A stretch of DNA of 64,000 nucleotides from the NCBI GenBank assembly GCA_017410365.1, contig JAFQQY010000003.1, positions 31,436 through 95,435 of the forward strand. Reading direction: 5' to 3'. Source of the stretch: Prevotella sp. GTDB lineage: Bacteria; Bacteroidota; Bacteroidia; Bacteroidales; Bacteroidaceae. This document shows, piece after piece, positions 53,640 to 62,480 of the stretch; within the stretch, counting starts at the first letter, position 1, and every line of letters starts with the position of its first letter. A program made the translations under genes and the position numbers. The notes beneath the pieces were generated by a model. It saw only the letters and a program-made list of their open reading frames with translations. It was not told the DNA's origin and did no database searches.

Positions 53640-54712
53640 AGATTATGAACAAAAGAATAATGCTTTTATCATCGTTTGTGATGATAATAATGATGTCATT
53701 GTCAGCACAGAATCTTGCCGTGATAAAAGGCAGGGTAGACTGCGGCAATGTCGCTTACGAGAAACCGGTGACGGCAGTCTTTGAACTGCAAAACAAGGGC
53801 CGCCACAAAATGACTATAGACAGAGTGGAGACCAGTTGCGGTTGTATCAGTGCCGACTACCCTCGTGGCGAGATCGCCGGGCATGAGAAGTTTAAGGTAC
53901 AATTGACATACGATGCCCGCATGCTGGGACATTTCTACAAGACTGCCATGATAACGGTTGGTAGCTCAAGGCAACCGCAGGAATTGGTAATGACAGGCAA
54001 TGTGCTTGCAGAACTTGAGGATAATGCCGCCGACTACCCATACGCATTCGGCAATCTTCGTACAGACAAGAACACAATAGAGTTTGACAATGTCAGCAAG
54101 GGAGACAACCTGAAGCAGGAGATAGCTATCTATAACAACGGCACGGAAACTCTGGAACCAAACCTGATGCACTTGCCGTCTTATTTCACCACTAGTGTCA
54201 TGCCCGAGCGACTCTCGCCAGGAAAGTCGGGAAAGATAACCGTTTATCTAAACTCTAGTAAGCTGCGTGACTATGGCTTGACGCAAAGCAAGGTAAACTT
54301 GGCAGGAACCTTTGGCGAGAAGGTTAGCGACGATACAGAGATTCCGGTCTCCGTAGTGCTTATTCCAGATTTTATGGAGATGTCGGAGACGCAGAAGCTT
54401 AATGCTCCTCAACTGGCCTTGTCTGCCGAGCAGATAGAAGTAGATTTCGGAGGAAAGTCAAAGAAGCGTTACGACATCACTCTTACGAACAACGGCCGTA
54501 GTCCTCTTCACATCCGTTCGCTGCAGATGTTTACCGGAGGCATGAAGGTCACCCTGCCCAAGCGTCGTCTTGCTCCGGGAGAAAGTACGAAACTTAAGAT
54601 TACAGCATATCGTGATGAGCTGAAAAGAGCAAAAGGCAAGCCCCGTGTGCTCATGATAACCAATGACCCCAAAAAGGCAAAGGTTGTGATAAGTCTAACT
54701 CCTAACTCCTAA
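53636..54712 (+). CDS. DUF1573-domain exported protein
   Basis: A 358-residue protein with a signal peptide (1-24). The start overlaps the A2M stop as ATGA; an in-frame ATG three codons later is an alternative. Residues about 30-125 are a DUF1573 immunoglobulin-like domain with VETSCGCISADYPRGEI (C68, C70), the usual pattern KG.V.CG....K.V...F.L.N.G. A second and third similar domain follow to the end. Probably periplasmic and bound functionally to the A2M-like protein by translational coupling. The last residues (LTPNS) and the stop are encoded by CTAACTCCTAACTCCTAATA, a repeat word. Confidence 0.85.
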   Translation: MKIMNKRIMLLSSFVMIIMMSLSAQNLAVIKGRVDCGNVAYEKPVTAVFELQNKGRHKMTIDRVETSCGCISADYPRGEIAGHEKFKVQLTYDARMLGHFYKTAMITVGSSRQPQELVMTGNVLAELEDNAADYPYAFGNLRTDKNTIEFDNVSKGDNLKQEIAIYNNGTETLEPNLMHLPSYFTTSVMPERLSPGKSGKITVYLNSSKLRDYGLTQSKVNLAGTFGEKVSDDTEIPVSVVLIPDFMEMSETQKLNAPQLALSAEQIEVDFGGKSKKRYDITLTNNGRSPLHIRSLQMFTGGMKVTLPKRRLAPGESTKLKITAYRDELKRAKGKPRVLMITNDPKKAKVVISLTPNS

Positions 54713-54932
54713 TAATGGATTGAAGAAGATAGAAGGAGATAAAAGAAGATAGAAGACATTTGCGTGTCAAGCATCCGTCCTGTTTTTCGCATAGCTCAAG
54801 GAAACTCCTCCTTAGCGAAGCGCCACTCCTTCACTCCTACACTCCTTTAAAAGAAAGCATCCGTCTTCACTCCTAAGCGAAGCGTCACTCCTTCACTCCT
54901 ATACTCCTTTAAAAAGAATAAGAATAAAATCT
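54713..54932 (+). repeat. Composite intergenic element, copy 1
   Basis: In transcription direction: AATAATGGATTGAAGAAG, GAAGATAGAAG words, ACATTTGCGTGTCAAGCATC followed by CGTC (54759-54779), then AGCGAAGCG with ACTCCTTCACTCCTAC words, a second AAAGCATCCGTC, AGCGAAGCG and words again, ending TTTAAAAAGAATAA 14 bases before meaB. It fills the whole gap. Four more copies are at 56036, 58284, 59214 and 62265. Confidence 0.9.
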
Positions 54933-56039
54933 ATGGAACATCCAGAAAATAGCGAAGAATATAAAGGACTAACAGTCAATGGCGGTGTTGAACAACCGTC
55001 TATTATCAATCCCTACCTTAAGCGTAACCGCTTCCGCCGCCGTGAGTTGTCGGTGGCAGAACTTGTAGAGGGAATTGTAAAGGGCGATGTTACTGTGCTC
55101 AGTCAGGCAGTAACGCTGGTGGAGAGCACCAATCCTCAGCACTATTCCAAGGCGCAAGAGGTTATTGAGAAGTGCCTTCCTTACAGCGGCAACTCTGTGC
55201 GCATAGGCATCAGTGGCGTGCCAGGTGCCGGCAAGTCAACATCTATCGATGAGTTCGGAGTGCATGTACTTGAGCGAAACGGCGGAAAGCTTGCCGTGCT
55301 GGCCATCGACCCTAGTTCGGAAATATCTAAGGGAAGCATCCTTGGCGACAAGACACGCATGGAGAAACTCTCCGTTCACCCCCAGTCGTTCATTCGCCCT
55401 AGCCCCTCAGCTGGCTCGCTCGGAGGCGTTGCCCGCAAGACGCGCGAGTCGATAATTCTCTGTGAGGCGGCAGGCTTCGACAAAATATTCGTAGAGACCG
55501 TTGGAGTGGGACAGAGCGAGACAGCCTGTCACTCTATGGTCGATTTCTTCCTGCTCATTCAGTTGGCAGGCACAGGCGATGAACTTCAGGGCATCAAGCG
55601 TGGCATCATGGAGATTAGTGATGGCATTGTGATAAACAAGTGCGATGGCGAGAATGTTGACAAGTGTCATCTGGCTGCAACCAATTTCCGCAACGCACTC
55701 CATTTCTTCCCCAAACCAGAAAGCGGCTGGTTGCCGAAAGTATTATGCTACAGCGGATTCTATGGCACAGGAGTGAAAGAGGTGTGGGACATGGTTTACG
55801 AATATTTCGACTTCGTCAAGGCAAACGGCTATTTCCAGTACCGCCGCAACGAGCAGAACAAGTACTGGATGTATGAGACAATCAACGAGCAGTTGCGCAA
55901 CAGTTTCTATCACAACGAGACAATTCAACAGCGTCTCGCCGATGCAGAAAAGATGGTGCTTGGTGGTGTGAAGACTAGTTTCGGTGCTGCACAGGATTTG
56001 TTGGATGAGTATTGGGGGATTGGGGGATTGAAGGATTGA
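54933..56039 (+). CDS. meaB: MeaB GTPase, chaperone of methylmalonyl-CoA mutase
   Basis: A 368-residue G3E P-loop GTPase. Walker A GVPGAGKST (95-103), AIDPSSEISKGSILGDKTRM, FVETVGVGQSETA (G3) and VINKCDG (G4). MeaB loads and protects the adenosylcobalamin-dependent methylmalonyl-CoA mutase, which works in succinate-to-propionate conversion; the mutase genes are not in the window. The final residues (WGIGGLKD) and stop run into repeat words of the next intergenic element. Confidence 0.95.
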   Translation: MEHPENSEEYKGLTVNGGVEQPSIINPYLKRNRFRRRELSVAELVEGIVKGDVTVLSQAVTLVESTNPQHYSKAQEVIEKCLPYSGNSVRIGISGVPGAGKSTSIDEFGVHVLERNGGKLAVLAIDPSSEISKGSILGDKTRMEKLSVHPQSFIRPSPSAGSLGGVARKTRESIILCEAAGFDKIFVETVGVGQSETACHSMVDFFLLIQLAGTGDELQGIKRGIMEISDGIVINKCDGENVDKCHLAATNFRNALHFFPKPESGWLPKVLCYSGFYGTGVKEVWDMVYEYFDFVKANGYFQYRRNEQNKYWMYETINEQLRNSFYHNETIQQRLADAEKMVLGGVKTSFGAAQDLLDEYWGIGGLKD

Positions 56040-56168
56040 AGAAGATAGAAGAAGGTAGAAGGAGATAAAAGAAGATAGAAGACATTTGCGTGTCAAGCAT
56101 CCGTCCTCTAACTTCTTAGCGAAGCGATAACTTCCTATAACTCCCTTTAACTTCTTAAAAATAACGAA
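56036..56168 (+). repeat. Composite intergenic element, copy 2 (short)
   Basis: The same GAAGATAGAAGAAGG block and TTTGCGTGTCAAGCATCCGT, then TTAGCGAAGCGATAACTTCC words. It lacks the second GCATCCGTC module. It ends seven bases before ispH and begins in the meaB stop. Confidence 0.9.
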
Positions 56169-57032
56169 ATGTTACAAATAGAAATAGATAGCGGCAGCGG
56201 TTTCTGCTTTGGTGTTACCACTGCCATAAAAAAGGCAGAAGAAGAACTTGCAAAGGGTACACAACTCTATTGCTTGGGTGATATTGTTCATAACGGTATG
56301 GAGTGTGAACGGCTGAAGCGTATGGGACTCACCACCATCAATCATGAAGAAATGAGCAAACTTCATAATGCCACCGTACTGCTTCGTGCTCATGGCGAAC
56401 CGCCTGCCACATACCGCCTGGCAGACAACAATAACATCGAGATAATAGATGCCACCTGCCCTGTGGTGCTCCAGCTTCAGCGCCGCATCAAGGCTCAGTA
56501 TGAGAGTCTGCCAGACTCGCAGATTGTTATCTTCGGCAAGAATGGTCATGCCGAGGTGTTGGGACTGGTAGGTCAGACGCAGGGCCACGCTATAGTGATA
56601 GAGAAGTTCGACGACGTAAAGCAGCTAGACTTCACCCGTGACATATATCTGTATTCCCAGACCACCAAGTCTGTAGACGAGTTCCACCGTATTACCGACT
56701 ACATACATGAACATATCTCAGCTGGAGCCACCTTCCAGTCGTTCGACACCATCTGTCGTCAAGTGGCCAATCGCATGCCCAACATAAAAGCATTCGCCGC
56801 CCGCCACGACCTTGTACTCTTTGTCTGTGGACATAAGAGCAGCAACGGCAAGGTACTTTTTGGCGAATGCCAGAGCGTCAATCCCAACAGTTTTCAGATA
56901 GAAGGACCTGAAGAAATTAATCCTCAGTGGCTCGAAGGCATCAACACCGTTGGCATCTGTGGTGCCACGAGTACGCCCAAGTGGCTCATGGAGCAATGCC
57001 GCGATGCCATTGAAGCACTTAATAATCTTTAA
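56169..57032 (+). CDS. ispH: 4-hydroxy-3-methylbut-2-enyl diphosphate reductase
   Basis: A 287-residue iron-sulfur enzyme for the last step of the MEP isoprenoid pathway, giving IPP and DMAPP. The cluster cysteines are C13 (GFCFGV), C97 (IDATCPVV) and C196 (FDTICRQVANR). LLRAHGEPP and the end VGICGATSTPKWLMEQ are conserved. It lies in the same direction as meaB and could supply the polyprenyl synthase encoded at 61290. Confidence 0.95.
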   Translation: MLQIEIDSGSGFCFGVTTAIKKAEEELAKGTQLYCLGDIVHNGMECERLKRMGLTTINHEEMSKLHNATVLLRAHGEPPATYRLADNNNIEIIDATCPVVLQLQRRIKAQYESLPDSQIVIFGKNGHAEVLGLVGQTQGHAIVIEKFDDVKQLDFTRDIYLYSQTTKSVDEFHRITDYIHEHISAGATFQSFDTICRQVANRMPNIKAFAARHDLVLFVCGHKSSNGKVLFGECQSVNPNSFQIEGPEEINPQWLEGINTVGICGATSTPKWLMEQCRDAIEALNNL

Positions 57033-57121
57033 TTTGAGGGCATGATGGGACAAATGCGTGGATGAGACATTTTTGCAACAATAGTGGCACAACGGCGCAA
57101 CATCCATGTCTCATATTTTGC

Positions 57122-57129
57122 TATATTTG
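57122..57129 (+). promoter_or_regulatory. -7 box with no gene behind it
   Basis: TATATTTG is followed only by about 45 bases and then the terminator at 57175, with no reading frame between. The -33 box is weak. It could start a short RNA of about 85 bases. Confidence 0.4.
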
Positions 57130-57174
57130 CAAAATAAAACAAACCAAACCTTAGCAAGAGAAAATGATAATAAT

Positions 57175-57221
57175 AGGGGGATACGCTACGGGAAATATCT
57201 TGTTTGCGTATCCCCCTTTTT
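57175..57221. terminator. Strong terminator between convergent ispH and GH43 genes
   Basis: GGGGGATACGC (57176-57186) pairs perfectly with GCGTATCCCCC (57206-57216), then TTTTT. It may serve both strands. Confidence 0.9.
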
Positions 57222-57257
57222 AGTTGTTTTTGTTAACGTGTAAATAACTGTTGCATT

Positions 57258-58283
57258 TTACTCCCCCGCAACTATCCATCCCTCATTGTCGAACTCCATC
57301 GGACGGATGAAGAGCTTTGCCCTGCCCTCCTCTGCCTTAACGTAAGCATGAGAAACGAAGTAGGGCTTGCCGTCGAAATGATATGCCGAGTTGTGGCCTA
57401 CACCGAAATAAATGCTGTTCGGTCCATAAAGGAACGTGCCGCCACCATGCTCCATTGGTTTGCCAGTCTTGTCGAGGTATGGTCCTTCGATATTCTTAGA
57501 ACGGCCATAGACGGTCTTATAGGTCGATTTCTCGCCACGGCAGCAGTAGTCGAAGCTTACGAAGAGATAATAGTAATCGCCATGCTTGAAGATGAACGGT
57601 GCCTCTACGGCATTGGCTCCTGCCTCGATGGTGTTGTTGCCCTCTTTGGTAAACTCTATTTCGGAGAGCTTGACCGACTTGTTCACTCTTCTTGAAATGG
57701 TGACAGGCTTGCCGATAGGTGTCTGGAAGTCCTTCTTCGACAGCTTTACCAGTTGGATGCCGTCCCAGAACGAACCGAACGACAGGTAGGGATTGCCCTG
57801 CTCGTCGACGATGAGGTTTGGGTCGATGGCATTGAAATTGTCCTTGTTGCGGCGAGAGGCAATAACCATTCCACGGTCTTCCCACTTGAAATCGGGCGAC
57901 TTGGGGTCGAGCGTCTTGTTTACAGCCAGACCGATGGCACTGCCGTTCTTGCCGAATGTAGAGCAAGAGTAGTAAAGATGCCAAAGCCCGTTGTGGCGGC
58001 TGATGTCTGGAGCCCATGTATGACCGCGATAGCCAGGAACGGTGTCCATTGCCCACTTCGGTGTTTCGGGCAATGCCGACGGTTCAAACTTCCACTCCTT
58101 CATGTCGGCACTCGACATAACGCCAACGCGCATGCCTGTGGCGAATATATAATAGCGGCCATCCTCGCCCTTTGCCATCACTGGGTCGTGGACATCGGGA
58201 TTGGTAGTGGGTTGTCGCCAGTGGCGCTGTGCACAAAGCGCTGTACACGAGGCCAGCGCGAGTATAGTAAGTAGTTTTTTCAT
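57258..58283 (-). CDS. GH43 family arabinan-active glycoside hydrolase
   Basis: A 341-residue exported five-bladed beta-propeller enzyme with a signal peptide (1-18). The GH43 catalytic triad is visible: D33 in DVHDPVMA, D154 in NAIDPNLIVDE and E227 in AVEAPFIFKHGDYYYLF. The phrases HTWAPDISRHNGLWHLYYS and GTFLYGPNSIYFGVGHNSAY fit the endo-arabinanase/arabinosidase branch (arabinan endo-1,5-alpha-L-arabinosidase). It would cut arabinan side chains of pectin, in line with the pectate lyase at 1518. Confidence 0.92.
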   Translation of the reverse strand: MKKLLTILALASCTALCAQRHWRQPTTNPDVHDPVMAKGEDGRYYIFATGMRVGVMSSADMKEWKFEPSALPETPKWAMDTVPGYRGHTWAPDISRHNGLWHLYYSCSTFGKNGSAIGLAVNKTLDPKSPDFKWEDRGMVIASRRNKDNFNAIDPNLIVDEQGNPYLSFGSFWDGIQLVKLSKKDFQTPIGKPVTISRRVNKSVKLSEIEFTKEGNNTIEAGANAVEAPFIFKHGDYYYLFVSFDYCCRGEKSTYKTVYGRSKNIEGPYLDKTGKPMEHGGGTFLYGPNSIYFGVGHNSAYHFDGKPYFVSHAYVKAEEGRAKLFIRPMEFDNEGWIVAGE

Positions 58284-58520
58284 TGTTGTTGAGGTTTGTT
58301 TATTCTTTTTAAAGGAGTGTAGGAGTGAAGGAGTGGCGCTTCGCGTAGGAGTGCAGACGGATGCTTTCTTTTTAAGAAGTTAAAAGGAGTTATAGGAAGT
58401 TATCGCTTCGCTAAGGAGTTACAGGACGGATGCTTGACACGCAAATGTCTTCTATCTTCTTTTATCTCCTTCTACCTTCTTCTATCTTCTTCATTCCATT
58501 ATTATGAGGTTATGAGTTTT
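58284..58520 (-). repeat. Composite intergenic element, copy 3
   Basis: Read on the minus strand, the order is the same as copy 1: AATAATGGAATGAAGAAG, GAAGATAGAAGAAGG words, TTTGCGTGTCAAGCATCCGT, TTAGCGAAGCGATAACTTCC, AAAGCATCCGTC, GCGAAGCG with ACTCCTTCACTCCTAC words, TTTAAAAAGAATAA. It fills the gap between cmk and the GH43 gene, both on the minus strand. Confidence 0.9.
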
Positions 58521-59213
58521 TCAGCCATTCACCGCTCTGTTGAACTGTTCCATCAGCCATTGCTTCTGTTCGGCGATGGTCATGTTGCTGTTGTCCAGTT
58601 CGATGGCATCGTCAGCCTTGCGCAACGGTGATACCTCACGATGACTGTCTATGTAGTCGCGCTCCTTAACGTTCTTCAGGATATCATCGAAGTCGGCAGG
58701 CATGCCCTTCGCTTGCAGTTCGTCGTAGCGACGCTGTGCCCTAACCTCGGCACTGGCAGTAACGTAGATTTTCAGTTCGGCATCAGGAAACACAGTAGTG
58801 CCGATGTCGCGTCCGTCCATCACTATTCCCTTGTCTTGCCCCATGCGCTGCTGCTGTGCCACGAGTGCCGAGCGCACGAAAGGCAGAGTTGCTATAGGGC
58901 TCACCCTTGACGACACCTCCATAGAGCGAATCTCCTGCTCTACGCACTCTCCGTTGAGATAAGTGTCGGGTTTGCCGGTCTCTGGATTGAGTTTGAAACT
59001 GATGTCAATCTTGTCCATCTCTTTTTCCAGTCCTTCTGTATCAATCGTGTTGTCATCACCGAAGAAGCCGTTGCGCAAGGCATAGAGAGTGACACTGCGG
59101 TACATAGCACCGGTATCGACATAGATATATCCCACTTCGCGTGCCAAATCCTTTGCCATCGTACTCTTTCCGCACGATGAGAATCCATCAATAGCTATTG
59201 TTATCTTTTTCAT
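58521..59213 (-). CDS. cmk: Cytidylate kinase
   Basis: A 230-residue (d)CMP kinase. P-loop GFSSCGKST at residues 10-18, [39 protein letters not shown] and the lid region [10 protein letters not shown] with [20 protein letters not shown]. It feeds CTP and dCTP synthesis. Downstream of porQ on the same strand, separated by a composite repeat element. Confidence 0.96.
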   Translation of the reverse strand: MKKITIAIDGFSSCGKSTMAKDLAREVGYIYVDTGAMYRSVTLYALRNGFFGDDNTIDTEGLEKEMDKIDISFKLNPETGKPDTYLNGECVEQEIRSMEVSSRVSPIATLPFVRSALVAQQQRMGQDKGIVMDGRDIGTTVFPDAELKIYVTASAEVRAQRRYDELQAKGMPADFDDILKNVKERDYIDSHREVSPLRKADDAIELDNSNMTIAEQKQWLMEQFNRAVNG

Positions 59214-59503
59214 ATTTTATGTTTTGTTTTTTTAAAGAAGTTAAAGGGAGTTATAGGAAGTTATCGCTTCGCTGAGAAGTTAGAGGACGGATGCTTTCTT
59301 TTTAAAGGAGTTCAGGAGTGAAGGAGTGCAGACGTATGCTTGACACGCAAATGTCTTCTATCTTCTTTTATCTCCTTCTACCTTCTTCTATCTTCTTCAT
59401 TCCTTCAACTTTTCAATCCCTCATCTCTCATCCCTCATCTCTCATCCCAATTCAGGAGTTCAAGAGTCTCCCCTCTCCAAGGAGAGGGGTCGGGGGTGAG
59501 GCC
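59214..59503 (-). repeat. Composite intergenic element, copy 4, with GC-rich hairpin
   Basis: On the minus strand: a GC-rich hairpin (CCCCTCTCCTTGGAGAGGGG, 59467-59486), ATGAGGGATGAGAGATGAGG words, GAAGATAGAAG words, TTTGCGTGTCAAGCATACGT, CTTTAAAAAGAAAGCATCCG, AGCGAAGCGATAACTTCC words. It fills the porQ-cmk gap. Confidence 0.9.
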
Positions 59504-60448
59504 TTAAAGCCCATAAGTAACATTAAACAGCAGCGACGATGTGCTGACATGATACTTTGCGTATGCCACGTTCAACTTAAACCGTTCCAGTTGCAAACCT
59601 CCGCCGATAGAAAGACCGGCACCGTGGTTGCTTTCTCCCTCGTCTTCGGCAATCTTCATCTCGTTTGCTCTCCTCAGGTTATAGCCCGCAGCAATGTACA
59701 TGGTCCTTGACAACAAAAGGTCGGCACCTATAGAAAGGTGGTTTTTCAGCCCGCCGTCCCAATCGTTCAGGCGACTCATTGTAGCAGAGAACCGCAGAGG
59801 TGCATTGCCCAGTTTCTTGCTCACACCCAATTGCAGGTCGAGGGGAATACTCTCAAAATCGTCGTGGTATGCTTTTACCTGACCGCCTAGATTCTTTGCC
59901 ACTGCAGACACGGATATGCCCTTTTCTTCATCGTAATAGTTAAGACCGAGATCTACAGCCACGGCCATAGAGTTGTAGCCAGCAATGGTAGACGTGATGT
60001 ACTTGGCTGTAATACCTCCAGTAATATTCTTGCCTAGCAGGTAGGCAAACGAAGCGCCAATCATAATATCCTTGGCAGAAAAGTCGCCAGTCTCAATGTG
60101 GTCGGCACCAAATTCCCTGATGTCGCCGTAGTCCATGTATTGTGCCGATAAGCCCCATGTGGCTTTCTCGTTGTACGACTTGACAAATGCTGCACTTGCC
60201 GTCTTTGTACCCTCCATGTATGTCATGTAGTTCAGGTTTATCGCCTTCGCCGTAGAGTCGCAAATGAGTGCGGGATTGTGGAATATCATCGTAGGATCGT
60301 CGTCAGTAATCGTAATGTTGTCGCCGCCAAGTGCCGCCACGTGAGCACTTACTGGCAACCTCAGGAAATTATATGCAGTCTGGCTCTCCTGTGCCTTGGT
60401 GACTATAGCAATTAGCGCAAAAAGTAATGTAAAAACAACTTTTTTCAT
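59504..60448 (-). CDS. porQ: Type IX secretion system protein PorQ
   Basis: A 314-residue outer-membrane beta-barrel of the PorV/PorQ family with a signal peptide (1-19). The PorQ start is clear: YNFLRLPVSAHVAALGGDNI, then DPTMIFHNPALI. The barrel strands continue to FKLNVAYAKYHV and LLFNVTYGL, with an aromatic/Leu end. PorQ belongs to the attachment step of the type IX system, which carries cargo with C-terminal sorting domains across the outer membrane. Three proteins in this window (1518, 8702, 36693) have candidate tails. Confidence 0.9.
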   Translation of the reverse strand: MKKVVFTLLFALIAIVTKAQESQTAYNFLRLPVSAHVAALGGDNITITDDDPTMIFHNPALICDSTAKAINLNYMTYMEGTKTASAAFVKSYNEKATWGLSAQYMDYGDIREFGADHIETGDFSAKDIMIGASFAYLLGKNITGGITAKYITSTIAGYNSMAVAVDLGLNYYDEEKGISVSAVAKNLGGQVKAYHDDFESIPLDLQLGVSKKLGNAPLRFSATMSRLNDWDGGLKNHLSIGADLLLSRTMYIAAGYNLRRANEMKIAEDEGESNHGAGLSIGGGLQLERFKLNVAYAKYHVSTSSLLFNVTYGL

Positions 60449-60469
60449 TCATTTAAAATATTTTGTCTA

Positions 60470-60477
60470 CAAAGATA
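60470..60477 (-). promoter_or_regulatory. -7 box of porQ
   Basis: The minus strand reads TATCTTTG, 21 bases before the start codon. No clear -33. Confidence 0.55.
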
Positions 60478-60518
60478 CGTCTTTTTTCAAATATCTGAGT
60501 TAAATTTGTAGCATTAAA

Positions 60519-60526
60519 TAACTTTG
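60519..60526 (+). promoter_or_regulatory. -7 box of the tonB gene
   Basis: TAACTTTG, 47 bases before the ATG. -33 not clear. Divergent from the porQ box. Confidence 0.5.
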
Positions 60527-60573
60527 CTCGTATTAATTAACGCAAAAATCCATATAATATTATATATATAGTT

Positions 60574-61275
60574 ATGGAGATAAAGAAAACGGAAGAGGCT
60601 GATCTGGAGAACAAACGAGGCACGCGGCTGTTGATGGCGCTGATTGTGTCGCTTGCTCTTCTGTTTGTGGCGTTTGAATATACTTCCGTTGGCGACTCTT
60701 CTGTCTTTGAACGGACAGAACCGGTGGAGGAGTGGAGCGAAGACCTTCAGAATGTGAGCATCGAAGAGGATATGGTGGTCATGGTACCAATAAAAACACC
60801 ACAAGTAGCTGAGCAATTGAAGGTAGTAGACGAGGTAATGGCTGAGGAACAACAGACAGAAGATTTGGATACCCTTGTGGCTGCAGCCGGCCCGTTTGCA
60901 TCGGAAAGCGATGCTGCAGATATCGTTGGCATAGTACCGCCAGATTCAGCAGACGATAGTCAACCAGTGTTCCGCGTGGTAGAAGAACTTCCGCAGTTCC
61001 CTGGAGGAATGGCTGAATATATACGCTGGCTGACCAAGAACCTACGCTATCCATATCTTGCTCAGAAGAATAAGGTAGAAGGCAAGGTGGTAGCTCAATT
61101 CATAGTAAATACCGACGGTACCGTCTCCGACATACGTATAGTTCAATCGCTCGATGCCTACTGCGACCGCGAAGCATTACGGGTGTTGCGCCTTATGCCA
61201 AAGTGGAAAGCCGGCGTTCATGATGGTTCTCCCTGTCGCACACAGGTACGGTTGCCGATTGTATTTAGACAATAA
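60574..61275 (+). CDS. tonB: TonB-family energy transducer
   Basis: A 233-residue protein: short cytoplasmic N-terminus, one membrane helix (about 18-36, LLMALIVSLALLFVAFEY), an acidic periplasmic spacer without the usual Pro-Lys repeats, and a C-terminal TonB domain (about 145-233): LPQFPGGMAEYIRWLTKNLR, YPYLAQKNKVEGKVVAQFIV, NTDGTVSDIRIVQSLD, and MPKWKAGVHDGSPCRTQVRL. It couples the proton gradient to outer-membrane receptors such as the one at the left end. The polyprenyl synthase gene begins 14 bases after its stop. Confidence 0.92.
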   Translation: MEIKKTEEADLENKRGTRLLMALIVSLALLFVAFEYTSVGDSSVFERTEPVEEWSEDLQNVSIEEDMVVMVPIKTPQVAEQLKVVDEVMAEEQQTEDLDTLVAAAGPFASESDAADIVGIVPPDSADDSQPVFRVVEELPQFPGGMAEYIRWLTKNLRYPYLAQKNKVEGKVVAQFIVNTDGTVSDIRIVQSLDAYCDREALRVLRLMPKWKAGVHDGSPCRTQVRLPIVFRQ

Positions 61276-61289
61276 AAACAAATTTATAT

Positions 61290-62264
61290 ATGCTTACATC
61301 AAAGGAAATCCTTACAAAGGTAAACGAATTTATCGAACAACTGCCATACGACCGCCAGCCGCAGTCGCTTTATGAGCCAGTTAAGTATGTACTCTCTATT
61401 GGCGGCAAGCGTGTGCGCCCTGTTCTAATGCTCTTGGCATACAATCTGTACAAGGAAGACCCAGAGCGAATACTCATGCCGGCATGCGCATTGGAGACAT
61501 ACCATAACTACACTTTGCTGCACGACGACCTCATGGACAATGCCGACGTGCGTCGTGGCCTACCTACGGTTCATCGCAAGTGGGACGCCAACACAGCCAT
61601 ACTGTCGGGCGACTCTATGCTCGTGCTTGCATACCACCGCATGCTGCAGTGCGATGCCGACAAGCAACCGGAGGTCATGAGACTGTTCACAGAGACCGCA
61701 CTGGAGATTGGCGAAGGGCAGCAGTACGACATGGAGTTTGAAAACCGCGACGATGTAACCGAAGAGGAATATATCGAGATGATACGCTTGAAGACCAGCG
61801 TGCTCTTGGCATGCGCCATGAAGATTGGCGGCATTCTCGCCGGTGCGTCTGCCGAGGATGCAGACAACCTATATAAGTTTGGCGAACAGGTAGGACTGGC
61901 GTTCCAGTTGCAAGACGACCTGCTCGATGTCTATGGCGACCCGAAGGTGTTCGGCAAGGCTGTGGGCGGCGACATTACATGCAACAAGAAAACCTATATG
62001 CTCATCAATGCTTTCCAGCGTGCCAACAGCGAGCAGCGTGCGGAACTGCAGCGTTGGGTTTCGGCAAAGGACTTTGACCGTCAGGAGAAGGTAGCTGCCG
62101 TTACAGAGATATACAATCAGATAGGCATCCGCCAGATTTGCGAAGAGAAGATAAACTACTACTTCGAGGAGAGCAAGAAGTATCTTGCCAAAATCAACGT
62201 TGCCGATGAGCGCAAGCAGACCCTGCTGCAATATACGGCAGAAATGATGAAGAGGGAGAGCTAA
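61290..62264 (+). CDS. trans-Isoprenyl diphosphate synthase
   Basis: A 324-residue polyprenyl synthetase. First Asp-rich motif DDLMD (D79, D80, D83) and second DDLLD (D209, D210, D213), with GGKRVRPVL (38-46), GLPTVHRKWDAN and the usual LKTSVLLACAMKIGGIL. It condenses IPP onto allylic diphosphates; chain length (farnesyl, geranylgeranyl or longer) is not settled by the motif alone. The substrate comes from the MEP pathway, whose last enzyme is encoded at 56169. Likely co-transcribed with tonB. Confidence 0.93.
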   Translation: MLTSKEILTKVNEFIEQLPYDRQPQSLYEPVKYVLSIGGKRVRPVLMLLAYNLYKEDPERILMPACALETYHNYTLLHDDLMDNADVRRGLPTVHRKWDANTAILSGDSMLVLAYHRMLQCDADKQPEVMRLFTETALEIGEGQQYDMEFENRDDVTEEEYIEMIRLKTSVLLACAMKIGGILAGASAEDADNLYKFGEQVGLAFQLQDDLLDVYGDPKVFGKAVGGDITCNKKTYMLINAFQRANSEQRAELQRWVSAKDFDRQEKVAAVTEIYNQIGIRQICEEKINYYFEESKKYLAKINVADERKQTLLQYTAEMMKRES

Positions 62265-62480
62265 GGCCTCACCCCCGCCCCCTCTCCTTGGAGAGGGGAG
62301 ACTCCTGAACTCCTGATAATGGAAAGAAGAAGATAGAAGAAGGTAGAAGGAGATAAAAGAAGATAGAAGACATTTGCGTGTCAAGCATCCGTCTGCACTC
62401 CTACACTCCTTCACTCCTACACTCCTTAAAAAAGAAAGCATCCGTCTGCACTCATAATTCCTAATTCCTAATTCAAAATT
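62265..62480 (+). repeat. Composite intergenic element, copy 5, with GC-rich hairpin
   Basis: In order: GC-rich hairpin (CCCCTCTCCTTGGAGAGGGG, 62279-62298), ACTCCTGAACTCCTGATAAT, GAAGATAGAAGAAGG words, TTTGCGTGTCAAGCATCCGT, ACTCCTACACTCCTTCACTC words, AAAGCATCCGTC, CATAATTCCTAATTCC words. It reaches the tatD start codon. Confidence 0.9.
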
